Origin: Vibrio maritimus
GTDB taxonomy: Bacteria; Pseudomonadota; Gammaproteobacteria; Enterobacterales; Vibrionaceae
NCBI GenBank assembly: GCA_003263775.1
Contig: JYJJ01000006.1
Span: 124,001 to 188,000 of the forward strand
Direction of reading: 5' to 3'
Length of the DNA: 64,000 bases
Position numbers and translations under genes: made by a program. This document shows positions 10,292 through 19,916 of the stretch, piece by piece (the stretch's first letter is position 1; every line of letters begins with the position of its first letter). The notes beneath the pieces are model-generated. The model made no database searches and was not told the origin of the DNA. It worked only from the letters and a program-made list of their open reading frames with translations.

Positions 10292-11382
10292 TTAATCAAA
10301 CATCAAGATGATGTAGGCAAAGAATAGAATGAGATGGGTCGCTCCATTGAGCGAGTTGGTTCGTCCGCTACTAAAGCTGACACTTGTCATTAATAGCGTT
10401 GCACCCAATAACACCATTTCAGCGGGAGCTAGTCCGAGTTGAATGGGTTCATTCATGACTCCGGAAATAAGCAGAACTGCAGGAACGGTGAGTGCTATCG
10501 TAGCGAGAACCGAGCCAAAGAAGAGGTTCATCGCACGCTGTAATTGATTAGTCACGGCCGCTTTAATTGCACCAACGGCCTCGGGAGCGAGAATGATCAA
10601 GCTACGATCAATCCACCTAGCGCTGCAGGCGCCCCCATTTCTGTTATGCCATCGTTAATCGGGATGGCCAGACTTTTTGCGAGCAGAATGACGACTCCCA
10701 AATAGCTCACCAGCATAATGGTATGGAATATATTGCTATGTAGAGGGCCGTGATGTTCATGGTGATCTTCATTGTCACCGTCAATGAAATAATCGGTATG
10801 ACTGCGTGTTTGAACAAATAGGAATACCGCATATAAGGCTATTGAAGCGAGTACCAATGTCCAAGTTAGGCTGGTCGACATATTACCCAGCGAATCCATG
10901 GTGGTGAAATTAGGCAGAACCAAACACAGTAAGGCGAGTGGAATAATGGCGACCAAATAGGCTTTTATTCCATCAAGGTTGTAGGTTTGGGTATGATATT
11001 TCATCCCACCGATTAATAAGGTGATACCGACAAAGCCATTAAGGACTGCCATCACAACCGCGAACATGGTGTCGCGCGCTAAGAAGGGGTTAGATTCCCC
11101 GGTCAACATAACGGATGAGACCATAATGACTTCGAGCAACACAACTGACAGCGTCAATATAAGTGTACCGTATGGGTCACCCAGCTTTATCGCCAGAGCA
11201 TCTGAGTGACGAACAACGGAAAAAATTGCGCTCATTACCGCGTAAAACAGCACCGCAGTAATAGATATGTAGGCGAATTGAGAGAGTTCTCCAGTGAGTA
11301 AGTTATCACCGACCAGTTTGAAAAACAGAACGGCAACAATACCAAGCAGTAACTTGTATTCTTGTTTGAGTGCGTTGAGCAT
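10292..11382 (-). CDS. ChaA-like Ca2+(Na+,K+)/H+ antiporter, frameshifted
   Basis: Two overlapping reading frames form one protein of about 363 residues with 10-11 TM helices. The first ends GAPAALGGLIVA, the second starts IILAPEAVGAIKAA, which together give the conserved second cation-exchanger repeat (GG-IVA-IILAPEAVGA). One base is missing near 10598, probably in a T run. The first conserved repeat is at VVLLEVIMVSSVMLTG, and a His-rich cytosolic loop (DNEDHHEHHGPLH) lies between the halves. ChaA-type proteins extrude Ca2+, Na+ or K+ in exchange for protons. Palindrome copy 3 lies 196 bp upstream of its start. Confidence 0.8.
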
Positions 11383-11578
11383 GTTGAGCCTTTATTGAGT
11401 AACCGAAGGCTCGCTAATATCCTTTAACGAGAGTAAATCGGATTAAGGCTGCAATTTCCTGTGCAGCAAACGGTTCGTTTCAAGTTATGTGCTTAAGCTT
11501 TTGCATACATAACAATAGGTGCTGGGCTACGCGCCTAACTACTTGGCTAACTTAATATTTGCAGGTGATCCAGACCAT

Positions 11579-11593
11579 GAATTAGAGAAATTC
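11579..11593. promoter_or_regulatory. Recurring palindrome, copy 3
   Basis: Exact GAATTAGAGAAATTC in the 267-bp space between the chaA-like gene and the end of secF. Both neighbours lie on the minus strand, so it would act on chaA. Confidence 0.5.
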
Positions 11594-11649
11594 TTTGTTG
11601 CTATCACACGACCGAAAGTCGCTTAGCAGCGTTTTGCATTCGCAATACA

Positions 11650-12552
11650 CTAAGGCATGCGCTCAAGGGATTCTGGTTCTTCAGGCTTATAGTGGTTTGG
11701 TTGTAATCCCACATGAGTTGGCAAGAGTGTACCAATAGAGATAGAAGACCAGGTTCCACTGAAAATACCTACGCACAGTGCGATAGCAAACCCTTCTAAG
11801 GCACTTCCTCCGAGTAACCATAATGCAGAGACGGTGACTAAGGTGGTACCTGATGTGACGAGTGTTCTTGATAACGTTGATACTATTGACTGATCGAGAA
11901 GGGCGTCGATTTTACCGTCTGGTTCTGCGCGAAACACCTCGCGGATTCGATCTGAAATTATGATGGAATCATTAAGGGAATAGCCCATTACCGCTAGCAA
12001 AGCGGCGAACACAGTTAGGTTGAATTCAATTTGAGTCACTGCAAATAGTCCGAGTACAATGACAACGTCGTATAGCAATGCTGCAATCGAGCCTAACGCT
12101 AATCGCCATTCAAATCGGTAGCTCAAGTACAGCAAGGTAAGAACGAAGCAGGCTAATATGGCCAATCCGCCTTGTTCTACCATTTCTAAACCAACCTGAG
12201 GGCCAATCACGCTGCTGTTGGTAATATGAAAGTGACTGTCTACTGGCGACAATGCTTGGTTCAGTACTTCTCTCAAATCGAGATTCGTATCATTGAAACG
12301 CAACTGCCAATTTCCTTCACTGCCCGCAGCGGTCACTTGAACGTCTTGGTTCAGTGCCAAGTCGAGATGAGATTTAAGATCAACTTGAGATACGTCTGAT
12401 TTTGTTTGAATATCGGCAACAACACCTCCCGTAAAATCGAGCCCCCAATTAAATCCCCTTGAAGCGATAGAAATAATAGAAAGTGTCAATAGAATCAGAG
12501 ATATCATCGTCATCAATTGACGTATTTTGGTGACGTTAATTGATTTGGTCAT
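11650..12552 (-). CDS. secF: Protein translocase subunit SecF (accessory copy)
   Basis: 300 residues, close to E. coli SecF (323). Visible are the first TM, the FNWGLDFTGGVVADIQ segment, the small periplasmic P1 domain, and the RND-type TM block with YDVVIVLGLFA and AVMGYSLNDSIIISDRIRE. SecF pairs with SecD and uses the ion gradient to pull exported proteins across the inner membrane. Its ATG overlaps the secD stop by one base (TAATG), so the two are coupled. Vibrios are known to carry two SecDF pairs; lack of yajC/tgt/queA neighbours marks this as the accessory pair. Confidence 0.9.
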   Translation of the reverse strand: MTKSINVTKIRQLMTMISLILLTLSIISIASRGFNWGLDFTGGVVADIQTKSDVSQVDLKSHLDLALNQDVQVTAAGSEGNWQLRFNDTNLDLREVLNQALSPVDSHFHITNSSVIGPQVGLEMVEQGGLAILACFVLTLLYLSYRFEWRLALGSIAALLYDVVIVLGLFAVTQIEFNLTVFAALLAVMGYSLNDSIIISDRIREVFRAEPDGKIDALLDQSIVSTLSRTLVTSGTTLVTVSALWLLGGSALEGFAIALCVGIFSGTWSSISIGTLLPTHVGLQPNHYKPEEPESLERMP

Positions 12553-14338
12553 TACAGTTTTACCTCATGTGAGGTGTCTCTTCCCCACAAATAATTAATA
12601 ATAATTCGAGATGCAAATACGCCGGTAAACAAGCTAGTTAATAGCCCTAGTCCAAGTGTGATAGCAAAGCCTTGAATCGGACCGTTACCTATTGCATACA
12701 AGGCGATGGCGACGATCATGGTGGTGAGATTGGCATCAAAAATTGAAGAGAAAGCACTATCGAAGCCTCGCTCTATGGCTTGTGAAAAATTTCTCCCTTC
12801 GCGCATTTTGTCTTTGATGCGTTCAAAAATGAGTACGTTGTATCGACAGCCATTCCCACCGTTAGCACGAGGCCTGCGATACCCGGAAGGGTGAGCACGG
12901 CTCCCGGAATAAGAGCCAAAAGACCAAATAGACAGATTAAATTAATAGTGAGTGCAGCATTCGCAACCCAGCCAAGTCGTCGATACCAGCAGGCGATAAA
13001 CACCAAAGTAAAGCCTAGACCCAAGGCGAGGGCGGCAAAGCCATTTTTGACATTCTCAGCGCCCAGAGTGGGCCCTATTGTGCGTTCTTCAATAATGGTG
13101 ACGGGAGCGGTGAGCGACCCGGCTCTCAGTAGAAGGGCAAGATTCTGAGCGTCAGGCATTGACCCTACGCCGGTAATTCGAAAGCGATTGCCAAGTGTGG
13201 ATTGAATCGTTGCAACACTGATGACTTCGCTTTGTTGAATAGACTGCCCTTCCTCCGATTGCATGTACTCGCTGTACAGCGTTGCCATCGGGTTTCCGAT
13301 ATTGCTTCGCGAATGATTGGTCATTAGCCGTCCCCCAGTGCTATCAAGAGTGATGTTAACTTCGGGGGTGCCCATATCTCCTAGGCTGGCACGAGCATCG
13401 ATAATATGCTCGCCCCCTAAGATACTATTTCTATGAAGAATTACGGGCCTACCATCTTGGTCATTGATGGATTTTGTTCGCACGCTGGCATCGGACTCTA
13501 CATGGTAGAAAGCTAATGATGCGGTAGCGCCAATAATGTTTTTTGCTGATGTTGGATCTTGTACACCTGGTAGTTCGATGCGAATTCGATGTTCACCTTG
13601 ACGTTGTACTGCTGCTTCTGTGATCCCTAGTTCTTCTATACGACCTCTCATTGTTTGAAGATTTTGCGTCACGGTCAGAGTTCGAATCGCCCGTCTTTCC
13701 TCTTCGTCCATTGAGATAGTTAAGCGACTTCCGGATTGGCTCATCGTCCAATTTGGATACTGTGATCTTAGGTAAGCGCGAATATCGCCAAGGTGTGCGT
13801 CACCATATTGAGAGAGTACGACGTCACCATTGACTACACGACCACGTACGCGAAACTCTTGACGAAGGTCGTTAATAATCGATTGTGCGTGAGCGTTGAA
13901 AACGGGGACTAGGTCGACTTCCAAGAGAAATTGCACGCCACCACGAAGATCTAACCCCAACTTAATGGGTTTAAAGCCTAGCGAGATTAACCAAGAAGGA
14001 GCGGAAGGCTCTAGTGTAAGAGCAACGGTCTCCGACGAATGAATGAACTCTGTCATCAAGGCTTGTGCGGCGGCTTGCTGTCCGTTTGAGCCAAATGTCA
14101 CCACCAACATATCGTTATTTTCGGTGACGCTGTGCACATCAATATTGTTGCTCGCTAGGTAACGATACACTTCATCTGCGCGTGCCGGGTCGGTTTGGTT
14201 TGAAATGTGCAAAGCTTCTCGTTCACCGAAAGCTGAGGGTAGGGCGCTGAGCAGCATTAGTGCGACAGACACTACAAGAATCATGACCTTCCATTTAGCT
14301 GAATAATTTACGGTTGTGATTGAGCGCTTTAACTTCAT
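12552..14338 (-). CDS. secD: Protein translocase subunit SecD (accessory copy), frameshifted
   Basis: About 595 residues when joined. The order is N-terminal TM, P1 head and base (RGGVQFLLEVDLVPVFN; VVNGDVVLSQYGDAHLG; RIRIELPGVQDPTSAKNIIG), then six TM helices. Frame is lost near 12855: the text reads MAVDTTYSF where MAVDTNVLIFERIKDKMREG is expected, so one A of an AAA run is missing. The rest continues as SQAIERGFDSAFSSIFDANL. SecD works with SecF on late steps of Sec export. The DNA between the two pieces is otherwise normal, which favours a sequencing indel. Confidence 0.87.
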
Positions 14339-14708
14339 TTTAGTTACATCTTATTAATTAACTCACACCACTAAAGCCAGACTAATCTCTAAAGTTGCAT
14401 GCTAACAATCTCGGTGCGTTATAAGCGGTTACGCAAGCAAGCATTTGGATAGAGAAATACAGCCACTCAGCATGTATGAGTTGAAACTAAGGGTTTTGCA
14501 GGTTATCGAGGATGCTTTTGGCTTCAACAATAAACCCAACTATTGGTTACCGAGCAATTGTAGTTCTTGAGCTTCATTACCACTATGGTTTAGAGAAATT
14601 CATATTTGGTTAGGGTTAGTTGTTCATATATGAATTTCTCTAATTCCTCGCGGTAGAACGATTCGTGGAAAATAATGGAGGCTGAATTGGCAAACGGAGC
14701 AAGTCTAA
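14339..14708. promoter_or_regulatory. Divergent intergenic region with 16-bp inverted repeat
   Basis: 370 bp without a gene. It holds a perfect 16-bp inverted repeat, 14590-14605 (ttagagaaattcatat) and 14628-14643, separated by 22 nt; the right arm overlaps palindrome copy 4 at 14632-14646. This would form a strong A/T-rich hairpin or a double operator between secD and the genes at 14709 and 15095. Confidence 0.55.
14632..14646. promoter_or_regulatory. Recurring palindrome, copy 4
   Basis: Exact GAATTTCTCTAATTC, 63 bp before the ORF at 14709. A partial second copy 40 bp to the left, in opposite orientation, creates the 16-bp inverted repeat noted for this intergenic region. Confidence 0.55.
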
Positions 14709-15011
14709 GTGGATTGCACAATATATTTAAATGACCGTAAATATAGATTTCTCGATATTGGCGAAGGGAAATGTACCTTAGTGCTGTGCTATTCGATGAA
14801 TGTAGAGTCTCTTTATCAGCACCTTTGCAAACAGTTCTTTGGTTTAGAACGAATGATAATCATCGATATATCGACATGTTGGAATGGTGAAATAGACTCG
14901 CTGGACGACATTCAACGTAATGAACTATTTGGCGATATAAGGCTATTGGCAGATATTTATTGGCTTGAAGACTATGAAATTAAAATAGTTCAAGGCTTGG
15001 AGTTTTCTTAA
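14709..15011 (+). CDS. Short alpha/beta-hydrolase-like N-terminal fragment (100 aa)
   Basis: GTG start with GGAG nine bases before. The text (YLNDRKYRFLDIGEGKCTLV ... ERMIIIDISTCWNGEIDSL) follows the first strands of alpha/beta-hydrolases, where a (Y/F)R(Y/F)LD-G-G segment precedes the oxyanion loop. It stops before the nucleophile elbow; the HGxG oxyanion motif is missing and reads CYSMN. It therefore looks like a truncated and degenerate relative or an unrelated small protein. No function is proposed. Confidence 0.45.
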   Translation: MDCTIYLNDRKYRFLDIGEGKCTLVLCYSMNVESLYQHLCKQFFGLERMIIIDISTCWNGEIDSLDDIQRNELFGDIRLLADIYWLEDYEIKIVQGLEFS

Positions 15012-15094
15012 CCAATTTAGTTTTACGGAACTACTAGTTAGAAATAATGAAACAATCGATATAAAAAACAAATTGATCAGAACGAAGAGGAAAT

Positions 15095-16548
15095 ATGAAA
15101 AAACTGACGACTATTATGGCGCTGGTCTCTGGGTTGGCTTTCAATGGGGTGGTGCACTCAACTGAACGTGTGGAATTGACGGATGAACAGATGGACAATC
15201 TGGTCATGCGATCGTATCCCTACGTCGCTATGTTTAATGTGAACAACAAGTTCGCCCTCGACAAAAGTAATCCTTTAAATACCGGTGGCTACAACCAATA
15301 CCGCGCCAATACAGAACTGGCTGATCATACCTTGAAAGCTATCGCGCGACCAAATAACGATACATTCTACGGAGTTGCTTTGGTCGACGTTACTGAAAAG
15401 CCGATAGTGATGGAATTTCCCGCGTTCGATTCTAATTACGTTTCATTGATGGTCACGGGCTATGATCACTACGTCAATGTGCCAATGTCGGTCTCACAAG
15501 GTGATTTTCGCGAACCCTCAACCATCCTATTCTATAGCGAACGCACTCCAGGCTACGATGGTACGCCAATCGAGGGTGTGGATCAGGTCTTCGAGGTTTC
15601 TGGTGACTTTGTCAGCGCAGTATTGCGTGTCATGCCACATGTGGTGGAATCTGAGCGCTTAGAATCAAACCGCGCAGCTTTGAATAACGTCAATCTTGTC
15701 ACCCTACCTGAGTTTTTAAGTGAGCCGAGTGCAGATTTAGAGCCTTTGAAGGCGGCCAAACCTAAAGTCGTCAATAGTAGCTTGAGTATTGAAGAAGATT
15801 TAGCTCGCTTCCCTGAATTTGGCTCTGACTTCGAAATATTTGAAGAACGTTTTGTTGAGGTCATGCAATTTGTGGTTAACCACACTACTTTCGATGCCGA
15901 TAATCCGACTGATCAAGCACTTCTCCAGTCTCTGACCCCTTTAGGCATCAAACCGGGTCAAGCCTATAACCCAGAAGATTCTGCAGACATCGACGGTGCA
16001 GCGCTGCGCAAAGCGGCGCAGCGTTTTGCAGCCGCGAGTTGGGCAAAAATGGGCGATCCCGACTACCTTGCAGTCAATACTAGCAATGTCTTCATGCCTA
16101 AGGGTGAAATAAGCCTGAACTACTGGCAGTACTCTCCGTGGTTGGGCCTATTGGCTTACCAGCCAAGGAAGCGCTTTACCCACAGCTCATCACTGAAGAT
16201 GAGCAGACTATGAATGCGATGAACGACTATGAGGTTGTTATGACAGCCAGTGAGATGCCACCCGCTAACGCGTTTTGGTCTCTTACCTTGTATGACCTAG
16301 GAGAGGGTTTCTTCATCCCCAACGAGCATAAGAAATACAGTGTAGGTGAGAATTCTGGTTACAAACTAGATGAGGATGGCGGCATCCGTATTGTGATCGC
16401 AACTGAGCGTCCAGAAGGCGTTCCTGCCGAAAACTGGCTACCTATCGAGCGCAGTGACCTCGAGCTGAGTTTACAAATGCGCCTTTACAACCCTGACCTT
16501 GATAAATATGAAAATTGGTCAGCACCAACTGTTAGGAAAATAAACTGA
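15095..16548 (+). CDS. Exported DUF1254/DUF1214 protein, frameshifted
   Basis: Signal peptide MKKLTTIMALVSGLAFNGVVHS, then the DUF1254 domain (residues about 25-170, including LKAIARPNNDTFYGVALVDV) and the C-terminal DUF1214 domain (FWSLTLYDLGEGFFIPNEHK ... EGVPAENWLPI). Frame changes near 16125-16140, between NYWQYSP and VVGPIGLPAKEALYP. The joined product is about 484 residues. These two domains occur together in periplasmic proteins of unknown function. It is followed after 112 bp by an outer-membrane barrel gene, a pairing that suggests a shared envelope role. Confidence 0.8.
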
Positions 16549-16660
16549 GCAGCCGTAGACCATTACTGGTGGTAACTACGCCGTGCTTAAAAACTTAAAT
16601 AAAAAATTGTCCCATATCCGCACAAGGACGTGCCGCTAATTTTAATTAAAGGCACATCGA

Positions 16661-17455
16661 ATGAAAACAAGTAAAATTCTTCTATGTATTAGCGCTGCTG
16701 GTGCGGTAATTCTTTCTGCATATTCAATGGCAAATGAAACAGAAGTCCAAGATATGTCGGATCCACTTGCGGTTTATACCGTTGCAGGTTTAGGTTACAC
16801 CGACAAAGGACTCAATCTAAAATTTGGCCAAACCTATGACACGGGTAACGAAGCAACAATGGGTATGAATGTTCTCGAAGTGAAAGGTTTTGCTGGGCAG
16901 GCATTGGGTTGGAATGGGCGTGGTGCAGACGATAGCATCGACTCTATTCGTTTTCGTAACTACAGCGTTGATTTGATAAAGGGGCGTGGAACACAAATTG
17001 ATGTCGACTTAGGTTTTACTGATATAGGCACACAAGGCACCACCTCATATAGCTTTATTCAGGCGCTTCCAACGATGGGACCTATCAAACTATACCCACT
17101 GGCGGGAGCTGGTGTGGCATTTGGTGCACCGCTTGATGGTTCCGGATCGGGTGAAGCTCAAGCTCAAGATCGTTGGGACCTACATGGTACCTTCTACGTG
17201 GTGGGCCTGTATGGCAAGTTAGAAATAACAGACAACATTTGGTTTAACTACAATCCGATGTATACAGGAACCATGTCAGGCTCTGATGCCTTTAAAAATT
17301 ATGGTATGGAAGGAAAAGATAGTGTCTTATTGCACGAAGCGGCGTTGAGCTATCAAATCAACCCACGAACCAACGTTCGGTACTTCGCAAACTGGAGTAC
17401 ACGTACCAATTACGCTGATGGTGACCACCGTATCGAAGTGAATTATCAGTTTTAA
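16661..17455 (+). CDS. Outer-membrane beta-barrel protein (264 aa)
   Basis: A signal peptide (MKTSKILLCISAAGAVILSAYSMA) precedes about 240 residues of amphipathic strands ending ...HRIEVNYQF with terminal Phe, the outer-membrane insertion signal. It carries Gly-rich turns and Asp/Asn-rich loops. It resembles porin or channel-forming families in general but no specific family was recognised. It lies between the DUF1254 gene and a terminator, probably in one transcript with the former. Confidence 0.6.
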   Translation: MKTSKILLCISAAGAVILSAYSMANETEVQDMSDPLAVYTVAGLGYTDKGLNLKFGQTYDTGNEATMGMNVLEVKGFAGQALGWNGRGADDSIDSIRFRNYSVDLIKGRGTQIDVDLGFTDIGTQGTTSYSFIQALPTMGPIKLYPLAGAGVAFGAPLDGSGSGEAQAQDRWDLHGTFYVVGLYGKLEITDNIWFNYNPMYTGTMSGSDAFKNYGMEGKDSVLLHEAALSYQINPRTNVRYFANWSTRTNYADGDHRIEVNYQF

Positions 17456-17460
17456 GCAAT

Positions 17461-17494
17461 AAAAAGTCAGTAGCCCGATGCCAACTGACTTTTT
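17461..17494 (+). terminator. Terminator after the 264-aa barrel gene
   Basis: Perfect 11-bp stem aaaaagtcagt / actgacttttt with a 12-nt loop, five bases behind the stop codon. The A and T runs make it work in both directions. Confidence 0.85.
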
Positions 17495-17600
17495 ATGTAA
17501 TTACCTTGACTCGATTAAATCCAATTGCCTTAGAGAACCAAGGTGGGTTAATCCTTTTATTTCATTTAGTAATGATTATTAAAGCGGCAAAAACGCATTA

Positions 17601-17630
17601 CTGAAATTCATCGAGTTACATCTCCGCATC
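17601..17630 (+). repeat. Short upstream repeat shared with 5850-5880
   Basis: ctgaaattcatcgagttaca followed by tctccgcatc; the near copy at 5850 lies before the DUF3943-like gene. Here it lies before the second esterase gene. Confidence 0.35.
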
Positions 17631-17727
17631 TTATAAAGTACTTACCAGGGCACAACAGGCGGTAATGGAAGACTAGCTGTGAGTGAAATACTTACTTAAT
17701 CCAATTACTTAACAGGTATTCCAATTG

Positions 17728-18771
17728 ATGAAACTGAAAAAACTAAATATCGTTGTTCCAGCGTTAATTCTTGCTAGTTTGAGCACTGCGGCAGTAGCCA
17801 ACTTAAAAATGGATGAAAGAGACATCCCGACGCCAGCAGGAATTTCTACTGAGCTAGCACACATCATTGAAAATCGAGTGATGCCACCGGTTATGCCAGT
17901 TCCAAAAACCACACAGGAATGGTTAGATGCACGCTTAGTCGCTGATCAACCGTCAATAGAGATGGCTAGAGAAGCGGTCGAGCGTTTAGGAATTAGCGTC
18001 GAAGAAAAACAGTTTGCAGGTGTCGATACCTTTTTCGTAACCCCAAAGAATATTGCACCAGAATATGCGGACAAATGGTTGATACATATCCACGGCGGTG
18101 CGTTCGTGTTAGGTGGTGGTGAAGCAGCAATTCGTGAAGCCGTTTGGTTGGCAGATGGCATCGGAGCAAAAGTGATTTCTGTTGATTACCGTCAACCACC
18201 ATTACACCCATTCCCAGCAGCAATTGACGATGCCCTGGCAGTTTGGAAAGAATTAACCAAAACACAGTCACCGGAATCAACGGCTATTTTCGGTACATCT
18301 GCAGGTGGCAATATCACTTTAGCTACTGCATTAAAAATTCAAGAGCTTGGATTACAAGCCCCAGGGGCACTATTTGTGGGCACGCCGGCTGTTGATTTGA
18401 AAGAGACATCGGACTCTTGGCATGTCCTCAGAGGGCTTGATCCTCTAGGGCAGAGAGAAGGTGCGATAGATGCGGCGTTTGAAGTTTATGCTGGAGGGGA
18501 AAGAATGGACAATCCTTTAATCTCCCCAATATATGCAGAGATCGAAACGTTTCCACCGACCATTTTCATTTCGGGTACTCGAGATTTGCTGTTGAGTGAT
18601 ACGGTGAGAATGCACCGCAAGCTAAGAGCATTAGATGTTGAAACGCATTTGCATGTCTACGATGGGCAAGCGCATGCTGACTACATGACGGGTTTAATCA
18701 CCGATGTGCCGGAATCTGAGGATGCGCTAAAAGAAATTGGTCAGTTTTTTAATCAGCACATAAACAGGTAG
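17728..18771 (+). CDS. Secreted alpha/beta-hydrolase (HSL/family IV-like esterase), intact paralogue
   Basis: About 347 residues with signal peptide MKLKKLNIVVPALILASLSTAAVA. The ATG at 17728 is preferred over the TTG three bases before; an AGG lies upstream. Motifs: HIHGGAFVLGGG (oxyanion), FGTSAGGN (nucleophile Ser), TRDLLLSDTVRMH (Asp) and YDGQAHADYM (His). It is clearly paralogous to the gene at 561-1602, with very similar text throughout. Together they bracket the left half of the island. Probably a periplasmic or secreted carboxylesterase; substrate unknown. Confidence 0.85.
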   Translation: MKLKKLNIVVPALILASLSTAAVANLKMDERDIPTPAGISTELAHIIENRVMPPVMPVPKTTQEWLDARLVADQPSIEMAREAVERLGISVEEKQFAGVDTFFVTPKNIAPEYADKWLIHIHGGAFVLGGGEAAIREAVWLADGIGAKVISVDYRQPPLHPFPAAIDDALAVWKELTKTQSPESTAIFGTSAGGNITLATALKIQELGLQAPGALFVGTPAVDLKETSDSWHVLRGLDPLGQREGAIDAAFEVYAGGERMDNPLISPIYAEIETFPPTIFISGTRDLLLSDTVRMHRKLRALDVETHLHVYDGQAHADYMTGLITDVPESEDALKEIGQFFNQHINR

Positions 18772-18795
18772 AACCCCAAACAGAATATCGTTGAG

Positions 18796-18827
18796 ACGCG
18801 GCTAGAAAGTAGTGATTCTAGCTGCGT
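18796..18827 (+). terminator. Hairpin, possible terminator of the second esterase
   Basis: 12-bp stem acgcggctagaa / ttctagctgcgt (one G-U) with an 8-nt loop, 25 bp behind the stop codon. No long T tract follows, so termination is uncertain. Confidence 0.5.
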
Positions 18828-19035
18828 TATGAGTGCGTGATATTTCCTGCAAGTCACTTTAGTGGCAGAGTAAGCTTTTAGGCTAGAGGTGTGGTTGATA
18901 TTCAATGCAATTCATCACATGTAATTTTAGGGAAGTCGCTAGCAAGGTAATTAGATGGTACGCCCCACACCTACGCTAAAATTAGCATGGTCGATGAACA
19001 TTTAGAGGTGCCATCATGTCAGCTATTAAAGTTAT

Positions 19036-19203
19036 ATGCATTATGCTATAAATGAAACTGACAGATTAAACAAAGTAAACTTTAAAACTAACGACTTTTT
19101 ATTTGTTGATGATTCAATTTTTGGTGTTGAAGCAGGAGTTAAAGCTGGAGTGAGTTCATTTTTGCTTTGCAATTCTAGTGAGCATGAAAAAGCAAAAAGT
19201 TGA
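19036..19203 (+). pseudogene. HAD-family hydrolase remnant (55 codons)
   Basis: The frame reads MHYAINETDRLNK ... FLFVDDSIFGVEAGVKAGVS and stops. The VDDSxxGVEAGVKAG wording is the C-terminal HAD motif (motif III/IV Asp pair followed by the Gly-x-x-Ala helix) found in beta-phosphoglucomutase-like phosphatases. Everything before this motif, including the nucleophile DxD, is missing, so it is a decayed fragment. Confidence 0.6.
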
Positions 19204-19548
19204 TAATGACATCAACAAGATTAATACCCTGATGGATATAGAAAAATATCTATAGTCACCACATAGAAGGAACCTTAAGCATTAAGTCCAGCATAAACGC
19301 CATCTAACTTAATTTTTTATTTACATTTTATATGGGTGAATCTCTGGTATTCTTTGATATAAACGGGAAGCCCATTTAATCTTATAGGTAATTTCGGCTT
19401 TGAAGTGATGGACACGCCCCCTTCTAGCGTCGTTGTGCCAGCTAATAGTATAACCAGTTAGAACCGAAGGTCTTTGTTACTTAAATAGATGGAACTAAAT
19501 CAAAGAACGACGATCTGATCGACTACACCCATCAATCGTACTTGCCTC

Positions 19549-19731
19549 ATGCCTAAACCTCGTTACAGAACAACTAACTGGAAGCAGTACAATAAAGCCT
19601 TAATCAACCGTGGTTCTTTGACCTTTTGGATTGATGAGGAAACGATAGCCGAGTGGAAGCAAAACAAACAAGGCAAGCGTGTAGATCTCGCCGATTCAGC
19701 GACTTATGACATCGAATATTTTCTCGGATAG
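19549..19731 (+). mobile_element. IS5-family transposase, N-terminal fragment
   Basis: 60 codons reading MPKPRYRTTNWKQYNKALIN and GSLTFWIDEETIAEWK, the start of IS5-group (IS903-type) transposases. After about residue 42 the text no longer follows the family and a stop comes soon after. The catalytic DDE region is absent and no terminal inverted repeats were identified. A dead remnant, marking past insertion activity between the two halves of the island. Confidence 0.75.
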
Positions 19732-19864
19732 TGGCTTACTCATTGAACCTAAATTATTAACAGTGTCGGTCTCATAGTGATTTAACCTACTAATTATTTT
19801 GGCAATTCTGGGAGGGCGGCTTTGTTGTATTAAAGGGCTAGGTTAGTCCTCTAGTTGGTAGATG

Positions 19865-19904
19865 CTTAGGTTGGAGTGCAATGAAGCTTTGTCTCCAACC
19901 TAAG
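19865..19904 (-). terminator. Hairpin downstream of the glucan-binding lipoprotein gene
   Basis: Perfect 12-bp stem cttaggttggag / ctccaacctaag with a 16-nt loop, starting 13 bp beyond the stop codon of the minus-strand gene. No T tract on the minus strand, so a terminator or an mRNA 3' stabiliser. Confidence 0.5.
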
Positions 19905-19916
19905 TTAAGTCGCCAA

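Larger units (their letters stand above)
18772..19548. other. Scar region with gene remnants
   Basis: 777 bp with no intact gene. It holds a hairpin (18796-18827), a HAD-phosphatase remnant (19036-19203), and A/T-rich sequence running into a truncated IS5-type transposase. It separates the left half of the island from the glucan locus. Confidence 0.6.

Noticed and set aside
14709..15011. Functional small esterase
   Set aside because: It lacks the nucleophile elbow and catalytic residues; kept only as a fragment-like ORF.
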